Assembly: GCA_021819435.1 (NCBI GenBank)
Contig: JAKARB010000009.1
Coordinates: forward strand, 1 to 64,000
Length of the DNA: 64,000 nt
Source: Pseudomonadota bacterium
GTDB taxonomy: Bacteria > Pseudomonadota > Gammaproteobacteria > Burkholderiales > Burkholderiaceae_C
Reading direction: 5' to 3'
Of this stretch, positions 5,829 to 14,101 are shown piece by piece. Position 1 is the first letter of the stretch. Each line of letters starts with the position of its first letter. The notes under the pieces were generated by a model. It ran no database searches and was not told where the DNA came from. It saw only the letters and a list, made by a program, of their open reading frames with translations. A program made the translations under genes and the position numbers.

Positions 5829-7631
5829 TCAGGCCAGCGGGATGTCGACACCGGGCAAGCCGGCGTCAGGCAGCATCTTCAGGACCGCACGCAAGTCTTC
5901 GGCCATCTGCTCGCCTGAGCTGTAGCGGGTGGCAGGGTGTTTCTGGAGCGCCAGCGCCACCACGTCGCCGAGGGCCACCGGCAGTTCAGGGCGAAGGTCG
6001 CAGACGTTGGGCGGGGTTTCGCGGGCGATGGCTCGCATCAGGGCGCCCAGCGAGTCGGCCTCGCAGGGCAGCCGACCGGTGAGCAGTTGGAAGAGGGTCA
6101 CACCCAGCGAGTACAGGTCGGTGCGGCCGTCGACGTGCTGGCCGGAGAGCTGCTCTGGCGACATGTAAGTGGGCGTGCCGAGGACCACGCCGGTGCGCGT
6201 GCGAGAGGCATCGGCCAAGCGGGCCACGCCGAAATCCATCACCTTGACGCCCTCGCGGGGCATGTCGAGCATGATGTTTTCTGGCTTGATGTCGCGGTGC
6301 GTGACGCCTCGGGTGTGGGCGTAGGCCAGGGCATCGGCCACCCGGGCCACGGCGCGCAGCACCACAGGCAGCGGCAGCAGGCGGGCTGGTTGCGTGTGCT
6401 GGCCGAGGTCGGCGCCATCGACCAGCTCCATCGCGATCCAGGCCAGGCCTTCGGTTTCGCCTGAGTCCAAGATCTGGACGATGTCGGGGTGCTGCAAGCG
6501 GCCGGCCATGTCAGCTTCGCGCAGGAAGCGGTTGCGCGCATCGGCCAGGTCGTCGCCCGTGAACTCGCGCGACAGCGCCATGGTCTTGATGGCAACGTGC
6601 TGGCCGTTGGCCGGGTCGTGGGCCAGGTAGACGGCCCCCATCGCGCCTTGCCCCAGTTGCTTGTCGAGCACGTATTTGCCCAGCATGGACAAGCCACCGT
6701 GCGCTGCGGGCCGCGCCTCGACCGAGCCCCACGATTCAACGGCACGCACCTGGGCCTTGTCACGCGCTCGGCTCAGGCGTTGGCGCACATCGCGCCAGGC
6801 TGGGTCGATGTCGGCCATGTGCTCGTAAACGTCGCGCGCTGCGTCAAAGCGTTGTTCGGCTTCGAAGGCTGCGGCGACCAGTTCGCAGGTTTCGAGGGTG
6901 GCGACCTTCAGGCCCTCGGGCGGCAGGTGGCCGCGCAAGGCCTCCCAGGCCTGGTCGACAGGGCCGTCGCCGAGGGTCAACAGGGCACGCTGGATGCGGT
7001 CGTCGCTGGGGTCGGACGGGTGTGCGGCGAGGCCGTGGTGATCGGAGCGTCCAGGGGAATTGGGGGAATTGGGGGAATTGGGGGAATTGGGGGAATTGGG
7101 GGAATTGGGGGAATTGGAGAAATCAGCCAGCAGCTCTACCGGGAGGGTGCTCAGGGGCGCGGTGATGGAGGCTGGCGCGGTCACGTCGTCGAACCAGGTG
7201 TCCAAGGGCGGGCGGCCACTGGGCCGGCCTGGGTCGGACGGCAGGTTGATTGACAGCGTGGGCGCACGCGGCGGGGTGGGCGCCGGCATGGACGCGATCG
7301 GCACCACCTCGGGCGTCGTCGACAAAGGCACCGGGCCGGAGCGCTGGAAGCGCGGATGGAAGGCCACCGGGCTGGTGTCGGCGAAACGCGAAGGGGGTCG
7401 GTTGTCGTCGCGCGAGTCGACGAAATCCTGCAAGGCTTGGCGCTTGCGCCGCTGCAGTTCGGCGGCGCTTTCCGCCAAAGGCGAGGTGTCAGAAAAATCG
7501 GCCCACTGGGTGCTGCGGGCGCCGCCGGCCGACCGATCCGGGCCACTGCTGCCGCGACGGCGCGTGAACCACCAGCCTGCGCCCATGACGCAGGCCGCCA
7601 GCAGGAGGATCCATCCGGCCACCGGCGACAT
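5829..7631 (-). CDS. Membrane-anchored Ser/Thr protein kinase (Hanks type)
   Basis: 600 residues. One N-terminal membrane segment (GWILLLAACVMGAGWW) is followed by about 290 residues of low-complexity Pro/Ser-rich and helical sequence, then a complete kinase domain from about residue 316: the ATP loop GQGAMGAVYLA, VAIKTM (catalytic Lys), HRDIKPENIML (about 445), DFGVARL and GTPTYMSPEQL. This order is inverted compared with PknB-type kinases, where the membrane segment follows the kinase domain. The linker carries seven Asn-Ser-Pro units encoded by a 9-bp tandem repeat (7054-7115). It starts 12 bases after the TerC gene ends and leads the phosphatase-FHA-phosphodiesterase genes. Confidence 0.95.
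   Translation of the reverse strand: MSPVAGWILLLAACVMGAGWWFTRRRGSSGPDRSAGGARSTQWADFSDTSPLAESAAELQRRKRQALQDFVDSRDDNRPPSRFADTSPVAFHPRFQRSGPVPLSTTPEVVPIASMPAPTPPRAPTLSINLPSDPGRPSGRPPLDTWFDDVTAPASITAPLSTLPVELLADFSNSPNSPNSPNSPNSPNSPNSPGRSDHHGLAAHPSDPSDDRIQRALLTLGDGPVDQAWEALRGHLPPEGLKVATLETCELVAAAFEAEQRFDAARDVYEHMADIDPAWRDVRQRLSRARDKAQVRAVESWGSVEARPAAHGGLSMLGKYVLDKQLGQGAMGAVYLAHDPANGQHVAIKTMALSREFTGDDLADARNRFLREADMAGRLQHPDIVQILDSGETEGLAWIAMELVDGADLGQHTQPARLLPLPVVLRAVARVADALAYAHTRGVTHRDIKPENIMLDMPREGVKVMDFGVARLADASRTRTGVVLGTPTYMSPEQLSGQHVDGRTDLYSLGVTLFQLLTGRLPCEADSLGALMRAIARETPPNVCDLRPELPVALGDVVALALQKHPATRYSSGEQMAEDLRAVLKMLPDAGLPGVDIPLA
7054..7115. repeat. 9-bp tandem repeat (seven units) inside the kinase gene
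   Basis: GGGGGAATT is repeated seven times (the first unit is one base short of perfect), encoding (Asn-Ser-Pro)7 on the minus strand at about residues 172-193 of the kinase linker. Because the unit is a multiple of three, copy-number slippage would lengthen or shorten the linker without a frameshift. Confidence 0.95.
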
Positions 7632-7643
7632 CGGGCCTCCGCC

Positions 7644-8342
7644 TCAGTTGGCCTCGGGGGCGCGAGCCGCCAGGGCCTTGCCCACCGCCACGACCAGCAG
7701 GGCGCAAACCCCGCCAGCCAGGTAACGCAGGGATTCGACCTGGGGCAGGAAGCCCTGGATGGCCGGATCGCCCACCGCGAGCGTGCCGGCGATCCAGCCC
7801 AGCAGGGCGCCGCCAGCAACGATGATGACCGGGAAACGGTCCATGAGCTTGAGCACGATGCTGCTGCCCCAGACGATGATGGGGATGCTCACCAGCAACC
7901 CGAAGATGACCAGCGGCATCTGGTGGCCTTCGTGGCCGGCCGTCTGCGCCGCCCCGGCGATGCCGATGACGTTGTCCACGCTCATGACGAAATCGGCCAG
8001 GATGATGGTCTTGATCGCACCCAGCAGCTTGTCGCTGGCCTTGAGGTCGCCGTGCTCGTCGTCTTCGGGCACGAGCAGCTTGACACCGATCCAGATCAGC
8101 AGCGCCGCGCCCACCAGCTTCAGGTAGGGCAGCGCCAGCAAGGACATGGCAAAGAAGATCAGCACCACGCGCAGCGCGATGGCCCCCGCCGTGCCCCATA
8201 GGATGCCCTTGCTGCGCAACTCGGGCGGCAGGTTGCGGCACGCCATCGCGATCACGATGGCGTTGTCGCCACCCAGCAGGATGTCGATCATGATGATCTG
8301 GCCAACAGCGAGCCAGAACTCGGGGGTCAGGAATGCTTCCAT
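7644..8342 (-). CDS. TerC-family integral membrane protein
   Basis: 232 residues with about seven hydrophobic helices and the two TerC signatures containing membrane-embedded acidic residues: ILLGGDNAIVIAMAC near the N-terminus and FVMSVDNVIGIAG mid-protein. A hydrophilic loop PEDDEHGD lies between. Family members (TerC, YkoY, YjbE, MeeF/MeeY) export or handle Mn2+ and support metallation of secreted enzymes, and others go with tellurite resistance. The substrate cannot be assigned here. The ribosome site is weak (CCGGAC) and a strong stem-loop stands immediately upstream. The gene is co-directional with sucCD and the kinase cluster. Confidence 0.88.
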   Translation of the reverse strand: MEAFLTPEFWLAVGQIIMIDILLGGDNAIVIAMACRNLPPELRSKGILWGTAGAIALRVVLIFFAMSLLALPYLKLVGAALLIWIGVKLLVPEDDEHGDLKASDKLLGAIKTIILADFVMSVDNVIGIAGAAQTAGHEGHQMPLVIFGLLVSIPIIVWGSSIVLKLMDRFPVIIVAGGALLGWIAGTLAVGDPAIQGFLPQVESLRYLAGGVCALLVVAVGKALAARAPEAN

Positions 8343-8349
8343 GTCCGGG

Positions 8350-8380
8350 AAAAAGAATCAGCCCCTGAGTGTAGGGGCTG
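8350..8380 (-). terminator. Rho-independent terminator between sucD and the terC-like gene
   Basis: On the minus strand CAGCCCCT-ACACTC-AGGGGCTG (8-bp stem, 8359-8380) runs straight into ATTCTTTTT (8350-8358). This is a strong intrinsic terminator for sucCD, but it ends only 7 bases before the TerC start codon, leaving no room for a separate promoter and start region downstream of it. A second perfect 8-bp hairpin, CCGTGTGC...GCACACGG (8443-8464), lies between it and the sucD stop. Together they could form an attenuator-type leader for the TerC gene. Confidence 0.8.
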
Positions 8381-8488
8381 AGGAGGTGACCCGACGGGCC
8401 TTTCGGTGGGCTTCGATGAGCCTTCGAGGGCTTCGTGCACCACCGTGTGCTCGCTGGCACACGGGTGTTCACTCACCACTCACAGGCA

Positions 8489-9382
8489 TCAGAGGAGGGA
8501 CTTCAGGATGCGGCCCATTTCAGACGGGTTGCGGGTGACCTTGAAGCCGCACTCTTCCATGATGGCGAGCTTGGCATCGGCCGTGTCGGCGCCACCGGAG
8601 ATCAGCGCGCCGGCGTGGCCCATGCGCTTGCCCGGGGGTGCGGTGACACCAGCGATGAAGCCGACGATGGGCTTCTTCATGTTGGCCTTGCACCATTGCG
8701 CGGCTTCGGCTTCGTCGGGGCCACCGATCTCGCCGATCATGATCACGGCGTCGGTTTCCGGGTCATCGTTGAAAGCCTTCATCACGTCGATGTGCTTCAA
8801 GCCATTGATCGGGTCACCGCCGATGCCCACGGCGCTGGACTGGCCCAGGCCGAGTTCGGTCAGTTGCGCCACGGCTTCGTAAGTCAGCGTGCCGGAGCGG
8901 CTGACCACGCCGATGCGGCCCTTCTTGTGGATGTGGCCGGGCATGATGCCGATCTTGATCTCTTCGGGCGTGATCAGGCCAGGGCAGTTGGGGCCGAGCA
9001 GCAGGGTCTTCTTGCCACCAGCGGCTTCCTTGGCCTTCATCTTGTTGCGCACGTTCAGCATGTCGCGCACGGGGATGCCTTCGGTGATGGCGATGACCAG
9101 GTCCAGGTCGGCCTCGACGGCTTCCCAGATGGCGTCAGCGGCGCCAGCGGGCGGCACGTAGATGACCGAAACCGTGGCGCCGGTCTGCTGCGAGGCTTCC
9201 TTGACCGAGGCGTAGATGGGGATGTCCGAGAACTTCTCGCCCGCCTTCTTGGGGTTCACGCCGGCGACGAACGCGTTCTTGCCGTTGGCGTAGGCCTGGC
9301 AACCCAGGGTGTGGAACTGACCGGTCTTGCCCGTGATGCCTTGGGTGATGACCTTGGTGTCTTTGTTGATGTAGATGCTCAT
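8489..9382 (-). CDS. sucD: Succinyl-CoA synthetase alpha subunit
   Basis: 297 residues starting [19 protein letters not shown], the usual start of SucD, with GAGGAT upstream. It carries the CoA-binding Rossmann part ([21 protein letters not shown]) and the phospho-histidine loop near the C-terminus ([13 protein letters not shown]). With SucC it makes succinate plus ATP/GTP from succinyl-CoA in the TCA cycle, in the cytoplasm. The open frame extends about 70 codons further upstream, but those residues are a shadow of the sucC end. It lies 23 bases after sucC and is followed by a terminator. Confidence 0.97.
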   Translation of the reverse strand: MSIYINKDTKVITQGITGKTGQFHTLGCQAYANGKNAFVAGVNPKKAGEKFSDIPIYASVKEASQQTGATVSVIYVPPAGAADAIWEAVEADLDLVIAITEGIPVRDMLNVRNKMKAKEAAGGKKTLLLGPNCPGLITPEEIKIGIMPGHIHKKGRIGVVSRSGTLTYEAVAQLTELGLGQSSAVGIGGDPINGLKHIDVMKAFNDDPETDAVIMIGEIGGPDEAEAAQWCKANMKKPIVGFIAGVTAPPGKRMGHAGALISGGADTADAKLAIMEECGFKVTRNPSEMGRILKSLL

Positions 9383-9405
9383 GACGAATCCTCTGGGTGC
9401 GGTGC

Positions 9406-10566
9406 TCAGGCCACGGCGGCGACAACTTTGGTCGCGGCTTCGGCCATGGTGTCGGCGGAGATGATGGGCAGGCCGGATTCGGCCAGCATCTTCTTGCCCA
9501 GGTCTTCGTTGGTGCCCTTCATGCGCACGACCAGCGGCACTTGCAGGTTCACTGCCTTGCAGGCGGTGATGACACCGTCGGCGATGGTGTCGCACTTCAT
9601 GATGCCGCCAAAGATGTTGACCAGGATGGCCTTCACCTTGGGGCTCTTGAGCATGATCTTGAAAGCTTCGGTGACCTTCTCGGCCGTGGCGCCACCGCCG
9701 ACGTCCAGGAAGTTGGCGGGCTCGCCGCCGAAGAGCTTGATGGTGTCCATCGTGGCCATGGCCAGGCCGGCGCCATTGACCAGGCAGCCGATGTTGCCAT
9801 CGAGCTGGATGTAGGCCAGGTCGAACTTCGAGGCTTCGATTTCGGCGGGGTCTTCTTCGTCCAGGTCGCGCAGCGCCACGATCTCGGGGTGGCGGAACAG
9901 GGCGTTGGCGTCAAAGTTGAACTTGGCGTCCAGGGCCATGACCTTGCCCTTGGAATCACGGTTCAGGGGGTTGATCTCGACCAGAGAGGCGTCCGTCTCC
10001 ATGTAGCACTGGTAGAGCTTCTTGAGGATGTCCACCGTTTGCGCGGTGGAGTCGGCCGGCATGCCGATGCCGTCGGCGACTTCCTTGGCCTGTGCGTCGG
10101 TCAGGCCGGCGATCGGGTCGACGAAGACCTTGATGATCTTCTCGGGCGTGCTGTGCGCGACTTCTTCGATGTCCATGCCGCCTTCGCTGGAGGCGATGAT
10201 GGCGACCTTCTGGGTGCCGCGGTCGGTGACCACGGACACGTAGTATTCCTTCTGGATGTCAGCGCCATCTTCGATGTAGAGGCGGTTGACTTTCTGGCCC
10301 TCGGGGCCGGTCTGGTGGGTCTTGAGCTGCATGCCCAGGATCTGGCCTGCCAGCTTCTTCACGTCGTCCAGGCTCTTGGCGACCTTGACGCCGCCGCCCT
10401 TGCCACGGCCACCGGCGTGGATCTGGGCCTTGACGACCCAGACAGGGCCGCCGAGTTTCTCAGCCGCTGCGACGGCTTCTTCTACGGTAAACGCCGGAAT
10501 GCCTCTTGGGACCGGCACACCAAAACGGCTCAGGATCTCTTTGCCTTGGTACTCATGAATCTTCAT
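9406..10566 (-). CDS. sucC: Succinyl-CoA synthetase beta subunit (ADP-forming)
   Basis: 386 residues (E. coli SucC has 388), starting [20 protein letters not shown]. The ATP-grasp nucleotide site ([19 protein letters not shown]) and the C-terminal phosphohistidine-receiving domain ([19 protein letters not shown]) are both present. A GAGAT sequence precedes the ATG. It forms the TCA-cycle enzyme with sucD directly downstream. The 187 bases up to recX hold no gene and presumably contain the promoter; a TATGCT at 10686-10691 (minus) is a possible -10. Confidence 0.97.
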   Translation of the reverse strand: MKIHEYQGKEILSRFGVPVPRGIPAFTVEEAVAAAEKLGGPVWVVKAQIHAGGRGKGGGVKVAKSLDDVKKLAGQILGMQLKTHQTGPEGQKVNRLYIEDGADIQKEYYVSVVTDRGTQKVAIIASSEGGMDIEEVAHSTPEKIIKVFVDPIAGLTDAQAKEVADGIGMPADSTAQTVDILKKLYQCYMETDASLVEINPLNRDSKGKVMALDAKFNFDANALFRHPEIVALRDLDEEDPAEIEASKFDLAYIQLDGNIGCLVNGAGLAMATMDTIKLFGGEPANFLDVGGGATAEKVTEAFKIMLKSPKVKAILVNIFGGIMKCDTIADGVITACKAVNLQVPLVVRMKGTNEDLGKKMLAESGLPIISADTMAEAATKVVAAVA

Positions 10567-10753
10567 GGGGATCTCGCGATGTGGGTGATGCGTTCGGGTC
10601 GAACATGACAGAACCCGCCACCGCCGATCGGGCAGAGGCGGGTGCAAGCGCGCAGCCGTTTGGGCCAGGTTGCACTGCGTCGGGCAGCATAGCACCGCCA
10701 CCCCTGGGTTTCTCACCGACGACCCGGGCGCGAAACTCGGGTTTGCACGGAAT

Positions 10754-11332
10754 TCAGCTCGGCGATTCGTCGTCGAGGTCCGAATCGGGATCGGGCCCAC
10801 CTTCGCCGCGAACCACGCGTCGAACAACGTCCCCCGCGAAGCCTCGGGCAAGGAGGAAGCGCGCCTGACGTGCTTGCTCTTGCGGCGCAGGGGCGACCTC
10901 TCCAAAACGCCGAGCCCAAAGCTGGTGGGCACGTTGGAGTTCGGTGTCACGCAGGCCGTTCACCACGGCTTCGGCCACATGGCTGGGCAACTGGTGCTGC
11001 GCCAGCTCCGCCTTGATGCGGGCGCTGCCAAAGCGGGCCGCCTTGCGGTGCACAACGGAATCCGCGAAGCGCTCGAGGCAAAGGAAACGGTTGGCAGCCA
11101 TTTCGTCGAGCACCGCTTCAAGCTGCTCGGCCGATTCGGCGTGCGGGGCGAGCTTGCGGCGCAACTCCACCCGGGAATGCTCACGCATGGATAGCAGCTT
11201 GAGCGCCCGCCCCTTCAGCGAAAGCATGGGCTTGCCACGCTGCGACCGCTGAGCCGGCTCTCGCGCCCTGGGCGTGTCAGGCGAAAAGTCGTCTTCGTCT
11301 GCCATGGGTGCCAGCAGGCCTGAGCCGATCAT
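10754..11332 (-). CDS. recX: RecX regulatory protein
   Basis: 192 residues from the first ATG; an ATG at 11305 ([10 protein letters not shown]) is an equally plausible start. It consists of the three-helix repeats typical of Rec[23 protein letters not shown], then [24 protein letters not shown] and [15 protein letters not shown]. RecX binds inside the RecA filament groove and limits its extension. It begins 3 bases after the recA stop, so the two are co-transcribed and share SOS control. A long acidic tail ([17 protein letters not shown]) is not part of the core. Confidence 0.93.
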   Translation of the reverse strand: MIGSGLLAPMADEDDFSPDTPRAREPAQRSQRGKPMLSLKGRALKLLSMREHSRVELRRKLAPHAESAEQLEAVLDEMAANRFLCLERFADSVVHRKAARFGSARIKAELAQHQLPSHVAEAVVNGLRDTELQRAHQLWARRFGEVAPAPQEQARQARFLLARGFAGDVVRRVVRGEGGPDPDSDLDDESPS

Positions 11333-11335
11333 GGA

Positions 11336-12394
11336 TCAGGCGGCCTTGTCGTCGTACTCGTCGTTGGCGGCAGAGGCCGGACGCTGGGCAACGCCCAAGG
11401 AGTCGCGGATCTTGTTTTCGATCTCGCGAGCAAGGTCGGGGTTCTCGCGCAGGAACTCGCGGGCATTGTCTTTGCCTTGGCCGATCTTCTCGCCGTTGTA
11501 TGCATACCAGGCACCGGACTTGTCAACCACCTTGGCGGTGACGCCCAGGTCGATGACTTCGCCTTCGCGGCTGATGCCTTCGCCGTAGAGGATGTCGAAT
11601 TCAGCGGTCTTGAAGGGGGGCGAAACCTTGTTCTTGACCACCTTGACCTTGGTTTCGTTGCCGATGACCTCGTCGCCCTTCTTGATGGAGCCGGTGCGGC
11701 GGATGTCCAGGCGCACGGAGGCATAGAACTTCAGCGCGTTGCCTCCCGTGGTGGTTTCGGGCGAGCCGAACATCACACCGATCTTCATGCGGATCTGGTT
11801 GATGAAGATGACGGTGCAGTTGGTCTTCTTGATGGTGGCGGTGAGCTTGCGCAGGGCCTGGCTCATCAAGCGGGCCTGGAGGCCAGGCAGGGCATCACCC
11901 ATTTCGCCTTCGAGTTCGGCCTTGGGGGTCAAGGCGGCCACCGAGTCGATGATGATGAGATCGACCGAGCCGGAACGCACCAGGGCGTCGACGATTTCGA
12001 GGGCCTGCTCACCCGTGTCGGGCTGGGAGATCAGCAGGTCTTGCAGGTTGACGCCGAGCTTCTGAGCGTACTGCGCGTCGAGCGCATGTTCGGCGTCGAT
12101 GAAGGCGCAGACGCCACCGAGCTTTTGCATTTCGGAGACGACTTGCAGGGTCAACGTGGTCTTGCCGGAAGACTCAGGACCGTAGATCTCGATGACGCGA
12201 CCGCGCGGCAGACCGCCGACGCCCAAGGCAATGTCCAGGCCCAGCGAGCCGGTGGAAACGACCTGGATGTCTTCGACGGCCTCGCCTTCACCGAGGCGCA
12301 TGATGGATCCCTTGCCGAATTGCTTTTCGATCTGGGCGAGGGCGGCCTGGAGGGCCTTGGCCTTTTCGGTGCTGAGGGTCGACTTGGGTTCCAT
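11336..12394 (-). CDS. recA: Recombinase RecA
   Basis: 352 residues. Walker [10 protein letters not shown], the [23 protein letters not shown] Walker B region (L1 nearby at [22 protein letters not shown]) and the C-terminal acidic tail are all intact. It drives homologous recombination and triggers LexA self-cleavage in the SOS response. The frame is open 12 codons further upstream, but GGAGAGA lies just before the ATG at 12394 and [15 protein letters not shown] is the normal family start. A LexA-type box and -10 sit 48-76 bases upstream. recX follows directly. Confidence 0.98.
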   Translation of the reverse strand: MEPKSTLSTEKAKALQAALAQIEKQFGKGSIMRLGEGEAVEDIQVVSTGSLGLDIALGVGGLPRGRVIEIYGPESSGKTTLTLQVVSEMQKLGGVCAFIDAEHALDAQYAQKLGVNLQDLLISQPDTGEQALEIVDALVRSGSVDLIIIDSVAALTPKAELEGEMGDALPGLQARLMSQALRKLTATIKKTNCTVIFINQIRMKIGVMFGSPETTTGGNALKFYASVRLDIRRTGSIKKGDEVIGNETKVKVVKNKVSPPFKTAEFDILYGEGISREGEVIDLGVTAKVVDKSGAWYAYNGEKIGQGKDNAREFLRENPDLAREIENKIRDSLGVAQRPASAANDEYDDKAA

Positions 12395-12441
12395 GGGGCT
12401 CTCTCCGGCGTGGTGCCTGTGTGATGACATTGAATGAGGAG

Positions 12442-12447
12442 ATTATG
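12442..12447 (-). promoter_or_regulatory. -10 element of the recA promoter
   Basis: CATAAT on the minus strand, 48 bases before the recA ATG. A weak -35 (TGTACA, 16 bases upstream) falls inside the LexA-type box, so LexA bound there would block polymerase. Confidence 0.55.
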
Positions 12448-12454
12448 GCAAAGA

Positions 12455-12470
12455 CTGGATGTTTGTACAG
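12455..12470 (-). promoter_or_regulatory. LexA (SOS) box upstream of recA
   Basis: Minus strand CTGTACAAACATCCAG fits CTGT-N8-ACAG, the enterobacterial/betaproteobacterial LexA site, with one mismatch (CCAG for ACAG). The flanks continue the dyad (A before, T after). It lies over the spacer of the predicted recA promoter, the expected place for SOS repression of recA-recX. Confidence 0.8.
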
Positions 12471-12579
12471 TACCTGATTTGCAAATTTTCTTCCCTCTGA
12501 TTCGTGCCCCCGGATTCACGAACCTGCGCAAGAAACGACACTTGCTGCACTGCAACAAAAATCATCTAGACTGGGCTGC

Positions 12580-13752
12580 ATGACAGCAGTCCGCCCTCGC
12601 GCCAAGTCGCGCCCTCCCTCTCCCGCCCGCCCCCGGCTCAACCTCGCCCTGCAAGGTGGCGGCTCCCACGGGGCCTTCACGTGGGGCGTGCTGGACCGGT
12701 TGCTCGAAGACGATGGCGTCGACATCGCAGGCATCTCAGGCACCAGCGCGGGAGCGCTCAACGGCGCGGTGGCGCTGTCGGGCTATGTGGATGGCCACGA
12801 AGCCGGGGGGCCGCAGCAGGCGCGCCGCCAGGCTCAGCAGGCCTTGCATGATTTCTGGCGCGACGTGAGCCGCCACGGCTCGCTGTTCAGCCCCTTGAGC
12901 AACCCGTTCAGCAACCCCTTCGGCACACAAGGGCTCGACGCACTGCTCAGCCCCTTCGGGCTGGGCACCAATGCACTGATGCAATGGGGCAACCTGCTGA
13001 CCCGCTCGTTCAGCCCCTATGAGTTCAACCCGCTGAACCTCAACCCTCTGAAAGACGTGCTGACCGAGCATGTGCGGGTCGAGTCACTGCACGAGGGCTG
13101 CGCCCAATGCGACATCCCCCTGTTCGTGACGGCCACCTCGGTGCGCACCGGGCAAGCTCGGGTCTTCAGCGCCGAAGAGCTCAGCATCGACGCCTTGCTG
13201 GCCTCCGCCTGCCTGCCCTTCCTGTTCCAGGCCGTGCACATTGACGGTGAGCCCTTCTGGGACGGCGGCTACACCGGCAACCCGGCGCTGTACCCGCTGA
13301 TCTACCGCACGGAGCACAACGACATCCTGCTGGTGAGGCTGAACCCGCTTGAACGCCCAGGCACCCCGACGCGCAGCGTGGAAATCATGGATCGGCTCAG
13401 TGAAATCACTTTCAACGCCAGCCTGATCGGCGAGATGCGGGCCATCGCCTTCGTGAGCCGCCTGCTGCGCGAAAACAAGCTGGACCCGGGGCGCTACAAG
13501 CACATGCACATGCACATGGTCTCCGACGACAAGGGCATGAATGGCTTCGGCCCCTCGACCAAGTTCAACACGGAGTGGGTGTTCCTGGAGCAGTTGCGTG
13601 ACCTGGGGCGCGCCGCTGCGGATCGCTGGCTGAAGGCGCATCGCGACGACGTGGGCGTGCGCAGCAGCCTGCACATCGACGAGGTTTTCTTGGGGCGCGC
13701 CCCCGGCAGGCTTGATCCACCACAAGGGCGCCTGGGCCCCTCGACAGCATGA
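12580..13752 (+). CDS. Patatin-like phospholipase
   Basis: 390 residues. It has the patatin catalytic dyad: nucleophile Ser56 in GISGTSAGAL and Asp228 in FWDGGYTGNP. The oxyanion loop is LQGGGSHGAF, with His where the family usually has Arg/Lys. It is predicted to be a cytoplasmic or membrane-peripheral lipid acyl hydrolase; the natural lipid is unknown. No signal peptide is present, only a basic Pro/Arg-rich N-terminus. It is divergent from recA with about 185 bases between start codons. The small YdcH gene follows 48 bases later. Confidence 0.9.
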   Translation: MTAVRPRAKSRPPSPARPRLNLALQGGGSHGAFTWGVLDRLLEDDGVDIAGISGTSAGALNGAVALSGYVDGHEAGGPQQARRQAQQALHDFWRDVSRHGSLFSPLSNPFSNPFGTQGLDALLSPFGLGTNALMQWGNLLTRSFSPYEFNPLNLNPLKDVLTEHVRVESLHEGCAQCDIPLFVTATSVRTGQARVFSAEELSIDALLASACLPFLFQAVHIDGEPFWDGGYTGNPALYPLIYRTEHNDILLVRLNPLERPGTPTRSVEIMDRLSEITFNASLIGEMRAIAFVSRLLRENKLDPGRYKHMHMHMVSDDKGMNGFGPSTKFNTEWVFLEQLRDLGRAAADRWLKAHRDDVGVRSSLHIDEVFLGRAPGRLDPPQGRLGPSTA

Positions 13753-13800
13753 TGAAGTCCAGCAAAACCGCTGAGCCCATCGTCAGACCGAGAGGAACCC

Positions 13801-14037
13801 ATGATCCAAGAACACCATCCGCTGGCCCTGGATTTTCCTGAACTGAAAGATCGCATTCACGCACTCAAGACCGGCAATTCGCACTTCGCGCGGCTGGCGC
13901 GCGAGTACGAGGAGCTCGACAAGGCCATCGTGCGGCTGGAAACCGGCGTCGAGCACGCTTCTTCGGCAGACCTTGAGGGCAAGAAGCAGCGTCGGGTGAG
14001 CCTCAAGGATGAGCTTTACGCCCTGCTGAAAGCGTGA
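13801..14037 (+). CDS. YdcH-family (DUF465) small protein
   Basis: 78 residues, all-helical: HHPLALDFPELKDRIHALK, then SHFARLAREYEELDKAIVRLE, ending KQRRVSLKDELYALLKA. This is the recognisable DUF465/YdcH pattern, a short coiled-coil protein of unknown role that is widespread in proteobacteria. An AGAGGAA lies ahead of the ATG. Confidence 0.9.
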   Translation: MIQEHHPLALDFPELKDRIHALKTGNSHFARLAREYEELDKAIVRLETGVEHASSADLEGKKQRRVSLKDELYALLKA

Positions 14038-14101
14038 TCGCAGGGGCCCCGGCCCCTCGGTGGCCCAAAGGAGCCAGACCGCAGCCAACTAAAATGGCGG
14101 G

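Noticed and set aside
7054-7115. Possible CRISPR-like repeat
   Set aside because: The 9-bp units are contiguous without spacers and code for Asn-Ser-Pro inside the kinase.
8342-8488. Mn2+ riboswitch (yybP-ykoY) upstream of the TerC gene
   Set aside because: The hairpins are there, but I could not find the conserved loop sequences of that riboswitch, so only an unassigned leader is reported.
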